Notes: generated by a model not told the origin, from the sequence alone. Shown: positions 7,830-17,764, numbered from the stretch's first letter. The stretch is 64,000 bases of DNA from Lactobacillus sp. ESL0679 (GCF_029433515.1 NZ_JAQTIG010000004.1:166731-230730); one strand, 5' to 3'. Made by a program: numbers and translations.

Positions 7830-9584
7830 ATGGGAATATTTTTTAAATTAGGTTGGTTTTTTAAAAAGGAAAAGAAGCGCTATATAGTCGGAGTTACATT
7901 TTTGGCACTAACTTCAGTAGTTAATTTAGTACCACCGCGAATTTTAGGCTTAATGGCGGATCAGCTTGATCAAGGGCATATTAGCTGGGGTCAATATGGC
8001 GTCTTAATTTTGGCAATCATTGCGGCGGCACTATTGTTATATGGCTTTCGCTATTTTTGGCGTAAACAAATTTGGGGTGGCGCAGCCGAATTAGAGCGAC
8101 AATTGCGCTCGAAATTATTTAATCATTTTATGGAAATGGACCGGACATTTTACCAACGTCACCGAACAGGTGACTTGATGGCACACGCAACAAATGATGT
8201 CTCGGCAATTCAAGATGTTGCCGGCGCGGGCGTTTTGACTTTGGTTGATTCATTAATTATGAGTGTGTCAACCATGATTGCGATGATCATTTTCGTTGAC
8301 TGGCGGCTAACGATTTTGGCGTTATTGCCGTTGCCAGTTTTAGCATGGGGAGCATGGCAGTTAGGTAACCAGTTGCATGATGCCTTCGATAAGTCACAGG
8401 CTGCATTCTCACGGTTAAATAATAAGACGCAAGAGTCAGTTTCTGGGATTAAAGTTATCAAAACTTTTGGTCAGGGAGCTGAAGATACTGCTGCTTTTGA
8501 CCAGATGGTTGCTGACACGATCAAGATTAATAAAAAAGTCTTCAAATGGGATGCGCTGTTTGACCCGTTAGGAACAATTATTATTGGTTTAACATATACG
8601 ATTACGATTATTTACGGTGGCATAATGGTTGCCAACAAGACCTTAACAATTGGTCAACTAGTTTCCTTTATTGCCTATATTGGTAACATGGTCTGGCCGA
8701 TGTTTGCGATTGGTTATCTCTTCAATATATTGGAGCGGGGAAGTGCCAGTTACGATCGGGTTGAAAAGTTACTTGATGAAAAGCCACAAATCACTGATGA
8801 GTATGCAGATAAAAGTATCACGGCAGATGATTTAAGTGGTGACTTAAATTACCACATAAACTCATTTGCATATCCTGATGAGCCGCAACTACCAGTTTTG
8901 CAGCAAATTAACTTCACACTGAAAAAAGGCCAGACATTAGGTCTTGTTGGTAAGGTTGGTTCTGGTAAAACGACAATTATTCAGCTGCTATTGCGCGAGT
9001 TTGACAAGTATGATGGTCTGATAACATTAAATGGTCATGATATTCGCACAATTCCGCTTGATGTATTATTGCAACAAATATCTTATGTTCCACAAAATAA
9101 TTATCTTTTTTCAACGTCAATACAAAAGAATATTGCTTTTTCGCAAGCTGATGCACCTGAAGAAGCAATTATTAGTGCGGCTAAAAAGAGTGACTTGCAC
9201 AACGATATTTTGGAAATGCCAGCTGGCTACAAGACATTGGTTGGTGAAAACGGCGTTTCACTATCTGGCGGGCAAAAGCAACGGATGTCAATTGCGCGGG
9301 CACTACTTAAACAAAGTAAAATTCTGATATTAGATGATGCCCTGTCAGCAGTTGATGCACGTACCGAAATGGCGGTTTTGCAATCATTGCGTAAAGAACG
9401 TGCGGGCAAGACGACAATGATTGCAACGCACCGATTAACATCGGTTATGAATGCCAATTTGATTTTGGTATTGAAGGATGGCGAGATTGTTGAACGCGGC
9501 ACTCACGAGCAATTACTGGCTGCAGATGGCTGGTATGCGGAGATGTGGCAAAGGCAAGAATTAGAAGAAAAGGTAGGTGAGTAA
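7830..9584 (+). CDS. Heterodimeric ABC exporter, half with the degenerate catalytic site (LmrC/BmrC type)
   Basis: 584 residues: a six-helix type IV exporter membrane domain, then a nucleotide-binding domain with Walker A GKVGSGKTT, signature LSGGQKQR and Walker B ILILDDALSAVDA. The residue after Walker B is Asp instead of the catalytic Glu, which is typical of the non-hydrolytic half in LmrCD, BmrCD and TM287/288. Start at the ATG at 7830 behind AGGA; an in-frame upstream start would lie inside the yneF terminator. One base separates its stop from the next gene. Likely a multidrug or lipid-linked exporter; substrate unknown. Confidence 0.9.
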   Translation: MGIFFKLGWFFKKEKKRYIVGVTFLALTSVVNLVPPRILGLMADQLDQGHISWGQYGVLILAIIAAALLLYGFRYFWRKQIWGGAAELERQLRSKLFNHFMEMDRTFYQRHRTGDLMAHATNDVSAIQDVAGAGVLTLVDSLIMSVSTMIAMIIFVDWRLTILALLPLPVLAWGAWQLGNQLHDAFDKSQAAFSRLNNKTQESVSGIKVIKTFGQGAEDTAAFDQMVADTIKINKKVFKWDALFDPLGTIIIGLTYTITIIYGGIMVANKTLTIGQLVSFIAYIGNMVWPMFAIGYLFNILERGSASYDRVEKLLDEKPQITDEYADKSITADDLSGDLNYHINSFAYPDEPQLPVLQQINFTLKKGQTLGLVGKVGSGKTTIIQLLLREFDKYDGLITLNGHDIRTIPLDVLLQQISYVPQNNYLFSTSIQKNIAFSQADAPEEAIISAAKKSDLHNDILEMPAGYKTLVGENGVSLSGGQKQRMSIARALLKQSKILILDDALSAVDARTEMAVLQSLRKERAGKTTMIATHRLTSVMNANLILVLKDGEIVERGTHEQLLAADGWYAEMWQRQELEEKVGE

Positions 9585-9585
9585 G

Positions 9586-11367
9586 ATGGATGAACGAAAC
9601 GAATCAGTTTGGTCTAAAGAAATTCCGGTTAAAGAGCAACTCGACATTTTCAAACGACTTGTCCGCTTTGTGCTGCAATTTAAGAACGAAATGATTATTG
9701 CCGGAGTTGGCGCGCTGCTTGTTAGTATCATCAATATGCTGCTGCCGTATGGCTTACAGTTCTTTCTTGATAATTATTTAGTTAAAGCTGATGTGACAAC
9801 CCAAGTGATTATTTTTGCCGGTTTATTATATGCTGGTGGATCAGTCATTAAAGGAATTTTGCAGTTTACGTACGAATACTTTTTTGCTCTGGGTTCTGAA
9901 AAATCTCTGGAGGGTTTACGGGCAGAATTATATAAAAAATTGCATACCTTAGGGATGCGTTACTTTGATCAGACACCCGCTGGTTCTATTGTTTCGCGCG
10001 TGACTAACGATACTATGACACTGAGCAACTTCTTGACAGTGTTATCCAGCGTTGTCTTGTCATTATTTTCTATTATTTCGGCGTTAGTTGCCATGTTTTC
10101 AACTAATGTACTCGCTGGCCTGATTGTGCTTGCCTTCTTACCGCTTTCTTTAATCGTTATTTGGCAATATTCCAAGCGCAGTTCCAAGCTTTACCGTAAT
10201 TATCGTGAGCGGCTAAGTCGAATTAACACCAACTTGAATGAATCAATTGAGGGTGTTTCCCTAATTCAGCAATTCAAGCAAGAAAAACGGATGACTGGTA
10301 ACTTCGAGCACGAGAATGCGGCGTTAATGAAAACGCGCTTTAACATGATTAACCTCAATTCCTTGTTGCTATCACCATTGACAAGTCTGCTATATTCATT
10401 GGCCTTGGCATTAACCTTAATGTATTTTGGCTTTCCCTTACGGCAGACTTTTGTGCCTGCTGGGGTGGTATATGCCTTTTCGCAGTACATTTCGCAATTT
10501 TTTAATCCAATTTCAAATTTGATGGATCAAATGACCTTCTTCCAGGATGGGATTGTTGCTGGTAAGCGAATTTTTCGCATTTTAGATGATACTAATTATG
10601 AGCCGCAGCAGGATGAACAGCAGGGGCTGACCATTACGCAAGGCAAGATTGAATTTAAGCACGTTAGTTTTTCGTATGACGGTAAAAACGAAATCTTGCA
10701 CGATATTTCTTTCACCGTTAATCCCGGTGAAACTCTGGGAATTGTAGGTCATACTGGTTCTGGTAAAAGCTCAATTATCAACGTTATGATGCGTTTTTAC
10801 GAATTTTATCAAGGGCAAGTCTTAATTGATGGCGTTGATATTAAAAAGTATCCTAAGGCAGAATTGCGCAAAAAACTCGGACTAGTCTTACAGGATCCCT
10901 TCATGTTTTACGGCGATATTAGTTCTAATATTCGTCTATATAACCAAAAAATCACGGATGAGCAGATTAAGCAAGCTGCAGAAACCGTTCAAGCCGCTGA
11001 CTTTATTGAAAGGCTGCCGGGCAAGTATCATGCTGAAGTTGGTGAGGGTGGCAGTGAATTTAGCCAAGGTCAACGGCAGCTGATTTCATTTGCCCGAACA
11101 TTAGTAACTAATCCTAAAATTTTAGTTTTGGATGAGGCAACGGCAAATGTGGATACAGAAACAGAAACGCTAATTCAGGCAGGACTAAGGCGTTTGCGTC
11201 AAGGACGAACAACATTAGCGATTGCTCACCGCTTATCAACGATTGTTGATGCCGATCAGATCATTGTTCTTAATCAGGGTAGGATTATTGAACATGGTAC
11301 GCATCAAGAATTGCTAGCACAAAAAGGTTACTACTACAATTTGTATACTCTACAAAATCAGAATTAA
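9586..11367 (+). CDS. Heterodimeric ABC exporter, catalytically competent half (LmrD/BmrD type)
   Basis: 593 residues with an N-terminal extension before six transmembrane helices and a nucleotide-binding domain: Walker A GHTGSGKSS, signature FSQGQRQ, Walker B ILVLDEATANVDT with the catalytic Glu, and switch His in IAHRLST. Complements the Asp-bearing partner upstream to form one consensus ATP site. Start at the ATG at 9586, with AGGTGAG upstream. Co-transcribed with its partner; ends with its own terminator. Confidence 0.92.
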   Translation: MDERNESVWSKEIPVKEQLDIFKRLVRFVLQFKNEMIIAGVGALLVSIINMLLPYGLQFFLDNYLVKADVTTQVIIFAGLLYAGGSVIKGILQFTYEYFFALGSEKSLEGLRAELYKKLHTLGMRYFDQTPAGSIVSRVTNDTMTLSNFLTVLSSVVLSLFSIISALVAMFSTNVLAGLIVLAFLPLSLIVIWQYSKRSSKLYRNYRERLSRINTNLNESIEGVSLIQQFKQEKRMTGNFEHENAALMKTRFNMINLNSLLLSPLTSLLYSLALALTLMYFGFPLRQTFVPAGVVYAFSQYISQFFNPISNLMDQMTFFQDGIVAGKRIFRILDDTNYEPQQDEQQGLTITQGKIEFKHVSFSYDGKNEILHDISFTVNPGETLGIVGHTGSGKSSIINVMMRFYEFYQGQVLIDGVDIKKYPKAELRKKLGLVLQDPFMFYGDISSNIRLYNQKITDEQIKQAAETVQAADFIERLPGKYHAEVGEGGSEFSQGQRQLISFARTLVTNPKILVLDEATANVDTETETLIQAGLRRLRQGRTTLAIAHRLSTIVDADQIIVLNQGRIIEHGTHQELLAQKGYYYNLYTLQNQN

Positions 11368-11372
11368 AATTA

Positions 11373-11411
11373 GCGTGGTGATTGATGTAGCGGTCATACC
11401 ACGCTTTTTTT
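11373..11411 (+). terminator. Terminator after the ABC exporter pair
   Basis: GCGTGGT pairs with ACCACGC across a long loop, followed by seven T. Confidence 0.85.
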
Positions 11412-11417
11412 AAAATA

Positions 11418-11446
11418 TTGACAGCGATTACATTGTGGCGTAAATT
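11418..11446 (+). promoter_or_regulatory. Promoter of the FAD-linked oxidase gene
   Basis: Consensus TTGACA (11418-11423), 17-bp spacer, TAAATT (11441-11446); 37 bp before the ATG. It begins right after the exporter terminator. Confidence 0.75.
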
Positions 11447-11483
11447 AAGAGATGATGTTTTTATAGTGAGAAAGGAAATTGTA

Positions 11484-12884
11484 ATGGAATATCATAAAAT
11501 AGATCAAACTGATCGTGAAAATTTAAGTAAATTTATTTCTGAGCCCGAACGGTTCATAACTAAACCAACTGAACACTGGGACCACGACCAGTTTAAGACT
11601 GTCAGAGCAATGCCGGAATTAGTAATTCAACCCGTAACTAACGATGAAGTTAAGAATGTGGTTAAATATGCCAGTGATCACAACATTCTAATCGTTCCAC
11701 GCGGTAATTCAACGGGTTTAATGGGTGCCAACTTAAGTGTTGATGGTGGTATTTCTCTTGACATGGTTAAAATGAACCAAGTGATTGAATATGATCCTGA
11801 AAGTTTGACAATGACTGTTCAAGCCGGAATCAGATTAAAGGACATTGAGGAATACTTGGCAGACAAGCCATTTACGTATATGCCTGCACCTGCAATGCAC
11901 TGGGCAACAATTGGTGGTAATACTTCAACTAATGCTGGTGGCTTAAAGGCCATTAAATATGGCGTTACTAGAGAGCATATTCGTGAATTAAAGGTAGTTC
12001 TAACTGACGGTAAGCTTTACAAGTTTGGCTCTAAGGCAGTTAAGTCGGCTTCTGGCTATTCACTTAAAGATTTAATTATTGGTGCAGAAGGTACATTAGG
12101 TGTTGTTACTGAGGTAACTGTGCGTCTTTATCCAAAGCCACACAAGTCAATTAATGCAATTATTCCGTTTCCAACCTTGAATGACGCTATTAAATCTGTA
12201 CCTGCAATCTTAAAATCTGGCGTTGTCCCAACAACAGTTGAATTTATGGGCCGTAAGGTAATCAATTTATGGGAAAAGTATGCTGGTGATCAATTCCCAA
12301 TTAAGCATGGTGATGGCTTCATTATCGTTGGCCTTGATGCGTTTACTGACGAAGAATTGAAGGCTGAATTGGAACAAACTTTAGCTACTGTCAAAGACTT
12401 TAAGGCTGAAGAAGCAGTTGTTTTAAGTGCTGATTCTGCTGAAGCTAAGAAGATTTGGGCATGTCGCGAAGCATTGCTGTTGGCAATTCAGAAGTCAACA
12501 CCAAAGATGGATGAAATCGACGTTTGTGTTCCAATCAATCACATTCCAGATGTTCTGGATAGAATTGAAGAATTAGAAAACGAATTGCATATTAGAATTC
12601 CTAACTTTGGTCACGCAGGCGACGGTAATTTGCACATTTACCTTTGCTCAGATGAAATGAACGATGAAGAATATGCCAAAACAAGTGAAAAGGTAATTAG
12701 TGAGTTGTACAAGACCGCCAAAGAACTTGACGGTAACATGTCTGGTGAACACGGTATTGGTTATGCTCGTGCTGGTTACTTCGAGGACTTCTACGGTCAT
12801 GATTACACCGAATTATTACGCAAGATTAAGACCCTGTTTGATCCAAATGACGTTTTGAATCCAGGTAAAATTTTCAAAATGTAA
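11484..12884 (+). CDS. FAD-linked oxidase, GlcD / D-lactate dehydrogenase-like
   Basis: 466 residues. The N-terminal PCMH-type FAD domain has PRGNSTGLMGANL and TIGGNTSTNAGGLKAIKYG; the C-terminal vanillyl-alcohol-oxidase-type domain has FGHAGDGNLHIY and MSGEHGIG. Family members oxidise 2-hydroxy acids such as glycolate or D-lactate. Many lactobacilli carry one standalone copy annotated glycolate oxidase subunit GlcD; the physiological substrate is not established by sequence. Start at the ATG at 11484 behind AAAGGAA. Monocistronic, with its own promoter and terminator. Confidence 0.88.
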   Translation: MEYHKIDQTDRENLSKFISEPERFITKPTEHWDHDQFKTVRAMPELVIQPVTNDEVKNVVKYASDHNILIVPRGNSTGLMGANLSVDGGISLDMVKMNQVIEYDPESLTMTVQAGIRLKDIEEYLADKPFTYMPAPAMHWATIGGNTSTNAGGLKAIKYGVTREHIRELKVVLTDGKLYKFGSKAVKSASGYSLKDLIIGAEGTLGVVTEVTVRLYPKPHKSINAIIPFPTLNDAIKSVPAILKSGVVPTTVEFMGRKVINLWEKYAGDQFPIKHGDGFIIVGLDAFTDEELKAELEQTLATVKDFKAEEAVVLSADSAEAKKIWACREALLLAIQKSTPKMDEIDVCVPINHIPDVLDRIEELENELHIRIPNFGHAGDGNLHIYLCSDEMNDEEYAKTSEKVISELYKTAKELDGNMSGEHGIGYARAGYFEDFYGHDYTELLRKIKTLFDPNDVLNPGKIFKM

Positions 12885-12900
12885 TTCATAAGATAAAAAA

Positions 12901-12938
12901 ACTAGCAGTCCAAGTTAATTTGGATTGCTAGTTTTTTT
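12901..12938. terminator. Terminator between the oxidase gene and cfa (convergent)
   Basis: CTAGCAGTCCAA pairs with TTGGATTGCTAG (one internal mismatch) followed by seven T; A-run on the other side makes it usable in both directions. Confidence 0.88.
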
Positions 12939-12942
12939 GAGT

Positions 12943-14121
12943 TTATTTATTTAACATGTAGTCACGAGTTAAGGGGAGGTTTTTACCAGAAGGACCCTTG
13001 GTAATCAGATATTGAATGACATCAATGTTGCCAGATTCAAATGAGGCAGCACAGGCTTGCAAATACAGGTCCCACATTCGGGTAAATCGTTCACCCATCA
13101 ATTTTTGAATTTGGTCACGGTGCTGGTTAAAGTTCTTATCCCAAATCTCAAGCGTGCGTTGGTAATGGCGTCTAAGCATTTCGATATCATCAATTTGCAT
13201 ATCGCTGGCAATGATGTGCTCGATGTTTTCATTTAAGCCGGGGACATAACCACCCGGAAAAATGTACTTGTTAAGCCATGCATTAGTAGCACCACCTTGC
13301 TGGCGGGTAATTCCGTGAATTAGGGCAACACCATCTTTTTTCAGATATTTGGCAACATCACTAAAATACTGTGCCAGATTTTCCTTGCCCACATGTTCAA
13401 ACATTCCGACAGAGGTAATGCAGTCCCACTGCTTGTCGCCAAGTTCGCGGTAATCTTCCAGCTTAACCTCGGCCACATCTTGCAAATTCTGATCGAAGAT
13501 TTTCTTCTGCACTAATTTGTATTGTTCTTCGCTAAGTGTCACGCCAGTTACCTTTAGGCCGTATTCCTTAGCAGCTGTGAGCATTAGTGTGCCCCAGCCG
13601 CAACCGATATCTAACAGTGTTTTGCCTTTTTGGGGATGTAATTTATTTAAAATATGATGAATCTTAGCAATTTGTGCCTGCTCAAGGTTATCATGATTAT
13701 CCCCAGCAAAGTAAGCACAAGAATATGTCAGCGTAGAGTCAAGCCATAATTCGTAGAAGTCATTGCCGATGTCGTAATGGCTTTGGACGTCTTTTTCGCT
13801 TTGTTCCTCGGTGTGCTTTTGCTCTGGCAAAAATTTACGAAATTTACTTGACCGCAAAAAGCTATCCGAGCTTTCGTAAGCACCGCAAATTAATTGTTGC
13901 AAGCTACCCTTGACTTCGATTTTCTTATCCATGTAAGCTTCGCCTAATGCTAAAGAAGCATTACGAGAAATTGCTGTAACTGGAATTTTTTCATTAAAAA
14001 TAATTTCAATGTCTGGATTACCATTACCGTAAATTTCACCCTTACCGTCCCAATAGGTAACCTTGATCGGAAACGGGAACGACTTACTGAGCATCATTTT
14101 GTAAAAAGTTTTCTCTAACAA
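12943..14121 (-). CDS. cfa: Cyclopropane-fatty-acyl-phospholipid synthase
   Basis: 392 residues. Transfers a methylene group from S-adenosylmethionine to double bonds of membrane phospholipid acyl chains, a stress-hardening reaction in lactobacilli. SAM motif [13 protein letters not shown], the [13 protein letters not shown] region, and [11 protein letters not shown] are family signatures. Start: a TTG at 14119-14121 lies 9 nt after GGAGG (14131-14135); a more upstream TTG (14145) would place the ribosome site inside the coding region. Transcribed leftward, following plsC. Confidence 0.94.
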   Translation of the reverse strand: MLEKTFYKMMLSKSFPFPIKVTYWDGKGEIYGNGNPDIEIIFNEKIPVTAISRNASLALGEAYMDKKIEVKGSLQQLICGAYESSDSFLRSSKFRKFLPEQKHTEEQSEKDVQSHYDIGNDFYELWLDSTLTYSCAYFAGDNHDNLEQAQIAKIHHILNKLHPQKGKTLLDIGCGWGTLMLTAAKEYGLKVTGVTLSEEQYKLVQKKIFDQNLQDVAEVKLEDYRELGDKQWDCITSVGMFEHVGKENLAQYFSDVAKYLKKDGVALIHGITRQQGGATNAWLNKYIFPGGYVPGLNENIEHIIASDMQIDDIEMLRRHYQRTLEIWDKNFNQHRDQIQKLMGERFTRMWDLYLQACAASFESGNIDVIQYLITKGPSGKNLPLTRDYMLNK

Positions 14122-14168
14122 CTTAAAATTCCTCCATTTTTTCAAATATATTTATCATAACACTAACA

Positions 14169-14204
14169 AAAAAGATTGAACTCTTAATGAATTCAATCTT
14201 TTTT
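14169..14204 (-). terminator. Terminator after plsC
   Basis: AAAGATTGAA and TTCAATCTTT pair over an 11-nt loop, with T-runs on both ends; it follows the plsC stop on the minus strand. The cfa promoter must lie in the same 80 bp. Confidence 0.8.
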
Positions 14205-14817
14205 ATTTAGCAACGTAATGAAAATCCGGATTGTGCTCAGCATCAATTTGATCCCAAACCTTTTGCAATTGCTTATCAAATGCAGCTTCGTTTTCATGGG
14301 TTAATTTCATTTTCCGATCAACTTGAATTGGATTACCAAAGCACACATCAAGTGGTTGACGCTTTAATAAATTGCCGAAGGTGAGTGGCCCTTGATAAAC
14401 GACAGGGACAATTGGCTTACCAGATAATTTGGCAATTGCCAAGGTTCCAGCCTTGAGCTCAGTGGAGTGTCTTGTTCCTGATGGAAAAATAATCAGGGAA
14501 AAGTTGCCTTTTCTTAGGCCCTTAATTGGGATTTTAAGTGCTGAAGGGCCAGGATTTTTGCGGTCAACAGCAAAAGCATGTGCGTGAGTCATAATGAACC
14601 GTAAAATTGGATTTTTAAACAATTCGATTTTGGCCATAAACATAAATTCCTTGGGACTAGCGGCTAAAGCAAATAAAATTGGCTCCCACCAAGTCCGGTG
14701 TGGGGCAGCTAAGATATAGTTACCTTCAGGGATGCGTTCTTTATGATAAACATGTAAATGACCGTTAAGGATCCAAACAATAAATCGCGCAGCTACGCGA
14801 ATAAAATGATAAAACAT
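14203..14817 (-). CDS. plsC: 1-acyl-glycerol-3-phosphate acyltransferase (PlsC family)
   Basis: 204 residues. Makes phosphatidic acid from lysophosphatidic acid at the inner membrane. Block I reads APHRTWWEP, giving H-X4-E where the family norm is H-X4-D; block III reads IFPSGTRH in place of FPEGTRS. The acidic change is conservative and the rest of the fold is present, including the KPIVPVVYQG segment. Start ATG follows GGAG. Adjacent to cfa, so both neighbours work on membrane lipids. Confidence 0.88.
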   Translation of the reverse strand: MFYHFIRVAARFIVWILNGHLHVYHKERIPEGNYILAAPHRTWWEPILFALAASPKEFMFMAKIELFKNPILRFIMTHAHAFAVDRKNPGPSALKIPIKGLRKGNFSLIIFPSGTRHSTELKAGTLAIAKLSGKPIVPVVYQGPLTFGNLLKRQPLDVCFGNPIQVDRKMKLTHENEAAFDKQLQKVWDQIDAEHNPDFHYVAK

Positions 14818-14879
14818 GATTAAACTCCTCCAATTGTTGTAAAATATTATAACAAAGCTCAGGGAAAGGACAAAATTTT

Positions 14880-15911
14880 ATGGTGAAATTGGCAGATAGC
14901 GAACGAATTGATTATATGTATAGTGATGATTTGAGGATTATTCAGGATAAAACCGCGTTTAGTTTTTCATTAGATACTTTGCTGTTGGCATCACTAGCTA
15001 AAGAGGCAGTTCGGGATCGGTCAAAAGTTGCTGACTTGTGTGCGGGCAACTGTGCCGCCAGTATGTATATGGCGTATTTTAACCGGGCAAAATACGATGC
15101 AGTGGAAATTCAGGAGGAGGCGGCCTCGCAAGCTCGGCGTTCAATTGAGATTAACCAAATGGAAAATAGAATAACCGTTTTTCAAAAAAATGTTAAGAAT
15201 GTCGCCAAGTTTTTACGCAAGGATTCTTATGATGTCGTGGTTGTTAACCCGCCATATTTTAAGGTGCCCGAGGGTCATGAAATTAACCCTGATCCAAAAA
15301 AGGCAATTGCGCGGCATGAAATTTTAATTAATCTTGAAGAAATAATTGAGGCTGCAAGTGGTCTATTGAAGATGAAGGGGAAGATGTTTATGGTGCATCG
15401 GCCCGAGAGATTGAACGAGATTGCCTACTTTTGCATGAAGCATGACCTGAGTATTAAATTTGTGCAGCCCTTTGTTTCGCATCGCGGGGATGACAGTAAT
15501 TTAATCATCATTGAGGCAGTTAAACACACAGCTAGTGATGGTTTGGTCTTAAGGGATGCAATTGAAGTTCATGATCAAAATGGGGAATTTTTGCCGGCAA
15601 TTAAACGCATTATCCGTGAAACTCCAGAAGATCGAGCTAAGCGCCAAAAAAGTAAGGATTACTTTTTTTACGTCTTATTATGCAGTGATGGCAGCTTTTA
15701 TGGCGGCTTTACAGATGATTTGCAAAAGCGCCTGGCTGCTCATAACTCAGGCAAGGGTGCCAGGTATACCAAGGCAAGACGCCCAGTTAAAATGATTTAT
15801 CATGAAAAATTTGTAGATAAGAATTTGGCATTAAAGAGAGAGTATTGGTTCAAGCACCATCCAAGACAATGGAAAGAAAAATTTTTGCATGAACATGCAG
15901 TTGATTTTTAG
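14880..15911 (+). CDS. Fusion: TrmN6-like (YabB) methyltransferase plus GIY-YIG (YazA) domain
   Basis: 343 residues. Residues about 15-240 form a class I methyltransferase with the NPPY motif at 123-126, typical of enzymes that methylate exocyclic amino groups; the related TrmN6 modifies A37 of tRNA1(Val). Motif I reads DLCAGNCAAS, so the usual third glycine is Cys. Residues about 257-335 (YFFYVLLCSDGSFYGGFTDD...KARRPVKMIYHE) are a GIY-YIG domain of the YazA/UPF0213 type. In Bacillus yabB and yazA are separate neighbouring genes; here they are one continuous frame. AGGGAAAGGA is the ribosome site. Confidence 0.88.
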   Translation: MVKLADSERIDYMYSDDLRIIQDKTAFSFSLDTLLLASLAKEAVRDRSKVADLCAGNCAASMYMAYFNRAKYDAVEIQEEAASQARRSIEINQMENRITVFQKNVKNVAKFLRKDSYDVVVVNPPYFKVPEGHEINPDPKKAIARHEILINLEEIIEAASGLLKMKGKMFMVHRPERLNEIAYFCMKHDLSIKFVQPFVSHRGDDSNLIIIEAVKHTASDGLVLRDAIEVHDQNGEFLPAIKRIIRETPEDRAKRQKSKDYFFYVLLCSDGSFYGGFTDDLQKRLAAHNSGKGARYTKARRPVKMIYHEKFVDKNLALKREYWFKHHPRQWKEKFLHEHAVDF

Positions 15912-15913
15912 TC

Positions 15914-15942
15914 TTGCATCTTAAGCTGAAATCTAGTATTCT
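15914..15942 (+). promoter_or_regulatory. Promoter of rpsB-tsf
   Basis: TTGCAT (15914-15919), 17-bp spacer, TATTCT (15937-15942), about 130 bp before rpsB, leaving a long untranslated leader. Confidence 0.7.
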
Positions 15943-15980
15943 ATTATGGTGTGCTAAATATAGTACGCAGGTAAAACACA

Positions 15981-16042
15981 TCAAGAGCGATCAATATTTT
16001 GGTGCCAAACACTTGGCGAAATATTGAAATGACCGCTTGAGA
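15981..16042 (+). ncRNA. Structured 5' leader of rpsB
   Basis: A three-part stem: CAAGAGCG with CGCTTG (outer), CAATATTT (15992-15999) with AAATATTG (16019-16026), and GCCAA with TTGGC at the tip. It ends about 20 nt before the ribosome site. Position suggests feedback control by S2, as for other ribosomal-protein leaders; I infer this from place and structure only. Confidence 0.55.
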
Positions 16043-16070
16043 GGATTAAAAACCATAGGAGGAATTTATT

Positions 16071-16859
16071 ATGTCAGTAGTTTCAATGAAACAATTACTT
16101 GAAGCTGGTGTCCACTTCGGTCACCAAACTAGAAGATGGGATCCAAAGATGGCTCCTTACATTTTTACTCAAAGAAATGGTATTTACATCATTGACTTGC
16201 AAAAGACAATCAAGATGTTGGACGATGCTTACGCTTTTGTTAGAGCCGTTGCTCAAGATGGTGGCGTTATTCTTTTTGTAGGTACTAAGAAGCAAGCCCA
16301 AGATTCTATTGCTGAAGAAGCAACTCGTGCCGGTCAATACTTCGTTAACCAACGTTGGTTAGGTGGTACTTTGACTAACTGGAAGACTATCCAAAGCCGA
16401 GTACAAAGATTAAAGGATTTAAAGAAGATGTCAGAAGATGGTACTTTTGAAGTATTGCCAAAGAAGGAAGCTTCACTTTTGACTAAGGAAATGGACAAGC
16501 TTGAAAGATTCTTAGGTGGTATCGAAGATATGCCTAGAATTCCAGATGTTTTGTTCGTAGTTGATCCTAAGAAGGAAAAGATTGCCGTTCACGAAGCTAA
16601 CATTTTAGGTATTCCAGTTGTCGCAATGGTTGACACTAATACTGACCCAACTCCAGTTGACGTAGTAATTCCTTCAAACGATGATGCTATCCGTGCTATT
16701 CGTCTTATTTCAGGTGCAATGGCTGACGCAGTTATCGAAGGTAAGCAAGGTCAAGACGATGACGACGAAAGCGTTGAAGTCGAAATGGCTAATGGTGCTG
16801 CTGACGATGAAAGTGTTGAAGAAGCAGAAACTACTGAAGAAGATTCAGACAACGAATAA
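16071..16859 (+). CDS. rpsB: 30S ribosomal protein S2
   Basis: 262 residues starting with the conserved [22 protein letters not shown] (in part) and containing [12 protein letters not shown] and the [12 protein letters not shown] motif. S2 binds late to the 30S subunit and contacts S1 where present. The C-terminal 30 residues are very acidic, an extension usual in lactobacilli. Strong AGGAGG ribosome site. Co-transcribed with tsf. Confidence 0.98.
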   Translation: MSVVSMKQLLEAGVHFGHQTRRWDPKMAPYIFTQRNGIYIIDLQKTIKMLDDAYAFVRAVAQDGGVILFVGTKKQAQDSIAEEATRAGQYFVNQRWLGGTLTNWKTIQSRVQRLKDLKKMSEDGTFEVLPKKEASLLTKEMDKLERFLGGIEDMPRIPDVLFVVDPKKEKIAVHEANILGIPVVAMVDTNTDPTPVDVVIPSNDDAIRAIRLISGAMADAVIEGKQGQDDDDESVEVEMANGAADDESVEEAETTEEDSDNE

Positions 16860-16888
16860 TTACTGTTTCTAACTAGGAGGACACATCA

Positions 16889-17764
16889 ATGGCAAATATT
16901 ACTGCTAAGCAAGTTAAAGAATTACGTGATCGTACCGGTGCTGGTATGATGGACTCCAAGAAGGCTTTAGTCAAGGCTGATGGAGACATTGAAAAGGCAA
17001 TCGATATTTTAAGAGAAAACGGTGTTGCTAAGGCTGCTAAGAAGTCCGGCAGAATTGCTGCTGAAGGTTTAGCTGAATACGCATTTAACGACAACACTGC
17101 TGCTTTAGTTGAAATCAATTCAGAAACTGACTTTGTTTCTTCAAACGACAAGTTCGTTAAATTAGTTGACGATGTTACTAAAGCAATCCTTGTTGCTAAG
17201 CCTGCTAATGTAGAAGAAGCATTAAAGGCTCCAATGGGTGACTCAACAATTGGTGAAGAGATCACCAACTTGACTGCTGTTATCGGTGAAAAGATTACTT
17301 TGAGAAGATTCGACTTAGTAACTAAGAAGGATGATGAAGTATTTGGTGCTTACAAGCATAATGGTGGTTCAATTGTTGCTCTTGTTACCTTAAAGGGTGA
17401 CAGCGAAGAAGCAGCTAAGAACATCGCAATGCACGTAGCTGCAATTAATCCAGAATACTTAAACAAGGATTCTGTACCAAAGGCTGATTTTGACCGGCAA
17501 AAAGATGTCTTCACTAAGGAAACTGAAAATGAAGGCAAGCCTGCTAAGATTATTCCTAAGATCGTTGAAGGTCGTGTAAACAAGTACTTAAGTGAAATTT
17601 GTTTAGTTGACCAACCATACGTTAAGGATTCTGATAAGACTGTTGCTGAATATGCTAAGTCAGAAGGCTGTGAAGTTGTTGGTTATACCCGTTACGAAGT
17701 TGGCGAAGGTATTGAAAAGAAGCAAGAAGACTTTGCTGCTGAAGTAAAAGAACAAATGAAGTAA
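16889..17764 (+). CDS. tsf: Elongation factor Ts
   Basis: 291 residues; nucleotide exchange factor that releases GDP from EF-Tu. N-terminal UBA-like domain with VKELRDRTGAGMMDSKKAL and the EF-Tu-contacting NSETDFVSSNDKFVKL are unmistakable. Length matches the Bacillus protein. AGGAGG lies 10 bp before the start. Ends the rpsB transcript with a terminator. Confidence 0.98.
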   Translation: MANITAKQVKELRDRTGAGMMDSKKALVKADGDIEKAIDILRENGVAKAAKKSGRIAAEGLAEYAFNDNTAALVEINSETDFVSSNDKFVKLVDDVTKAILVAKPANVEEALKAPMGDSTIGEEITNLTAVIGEKITLRRFDLVTKKDDEVFGAYKHNGGSIVALVTLKGDSEEAAKNIAMHVAAINPEYLNKDSVPKADFDRQKDVFTKETENEGKPAKIIPKIVEGRVNKYLSEICLVDQPYVKDSDKTVAEYAKSEGCEVVGYTRYEVGEGIEKKQEDFAAEVKEQMK

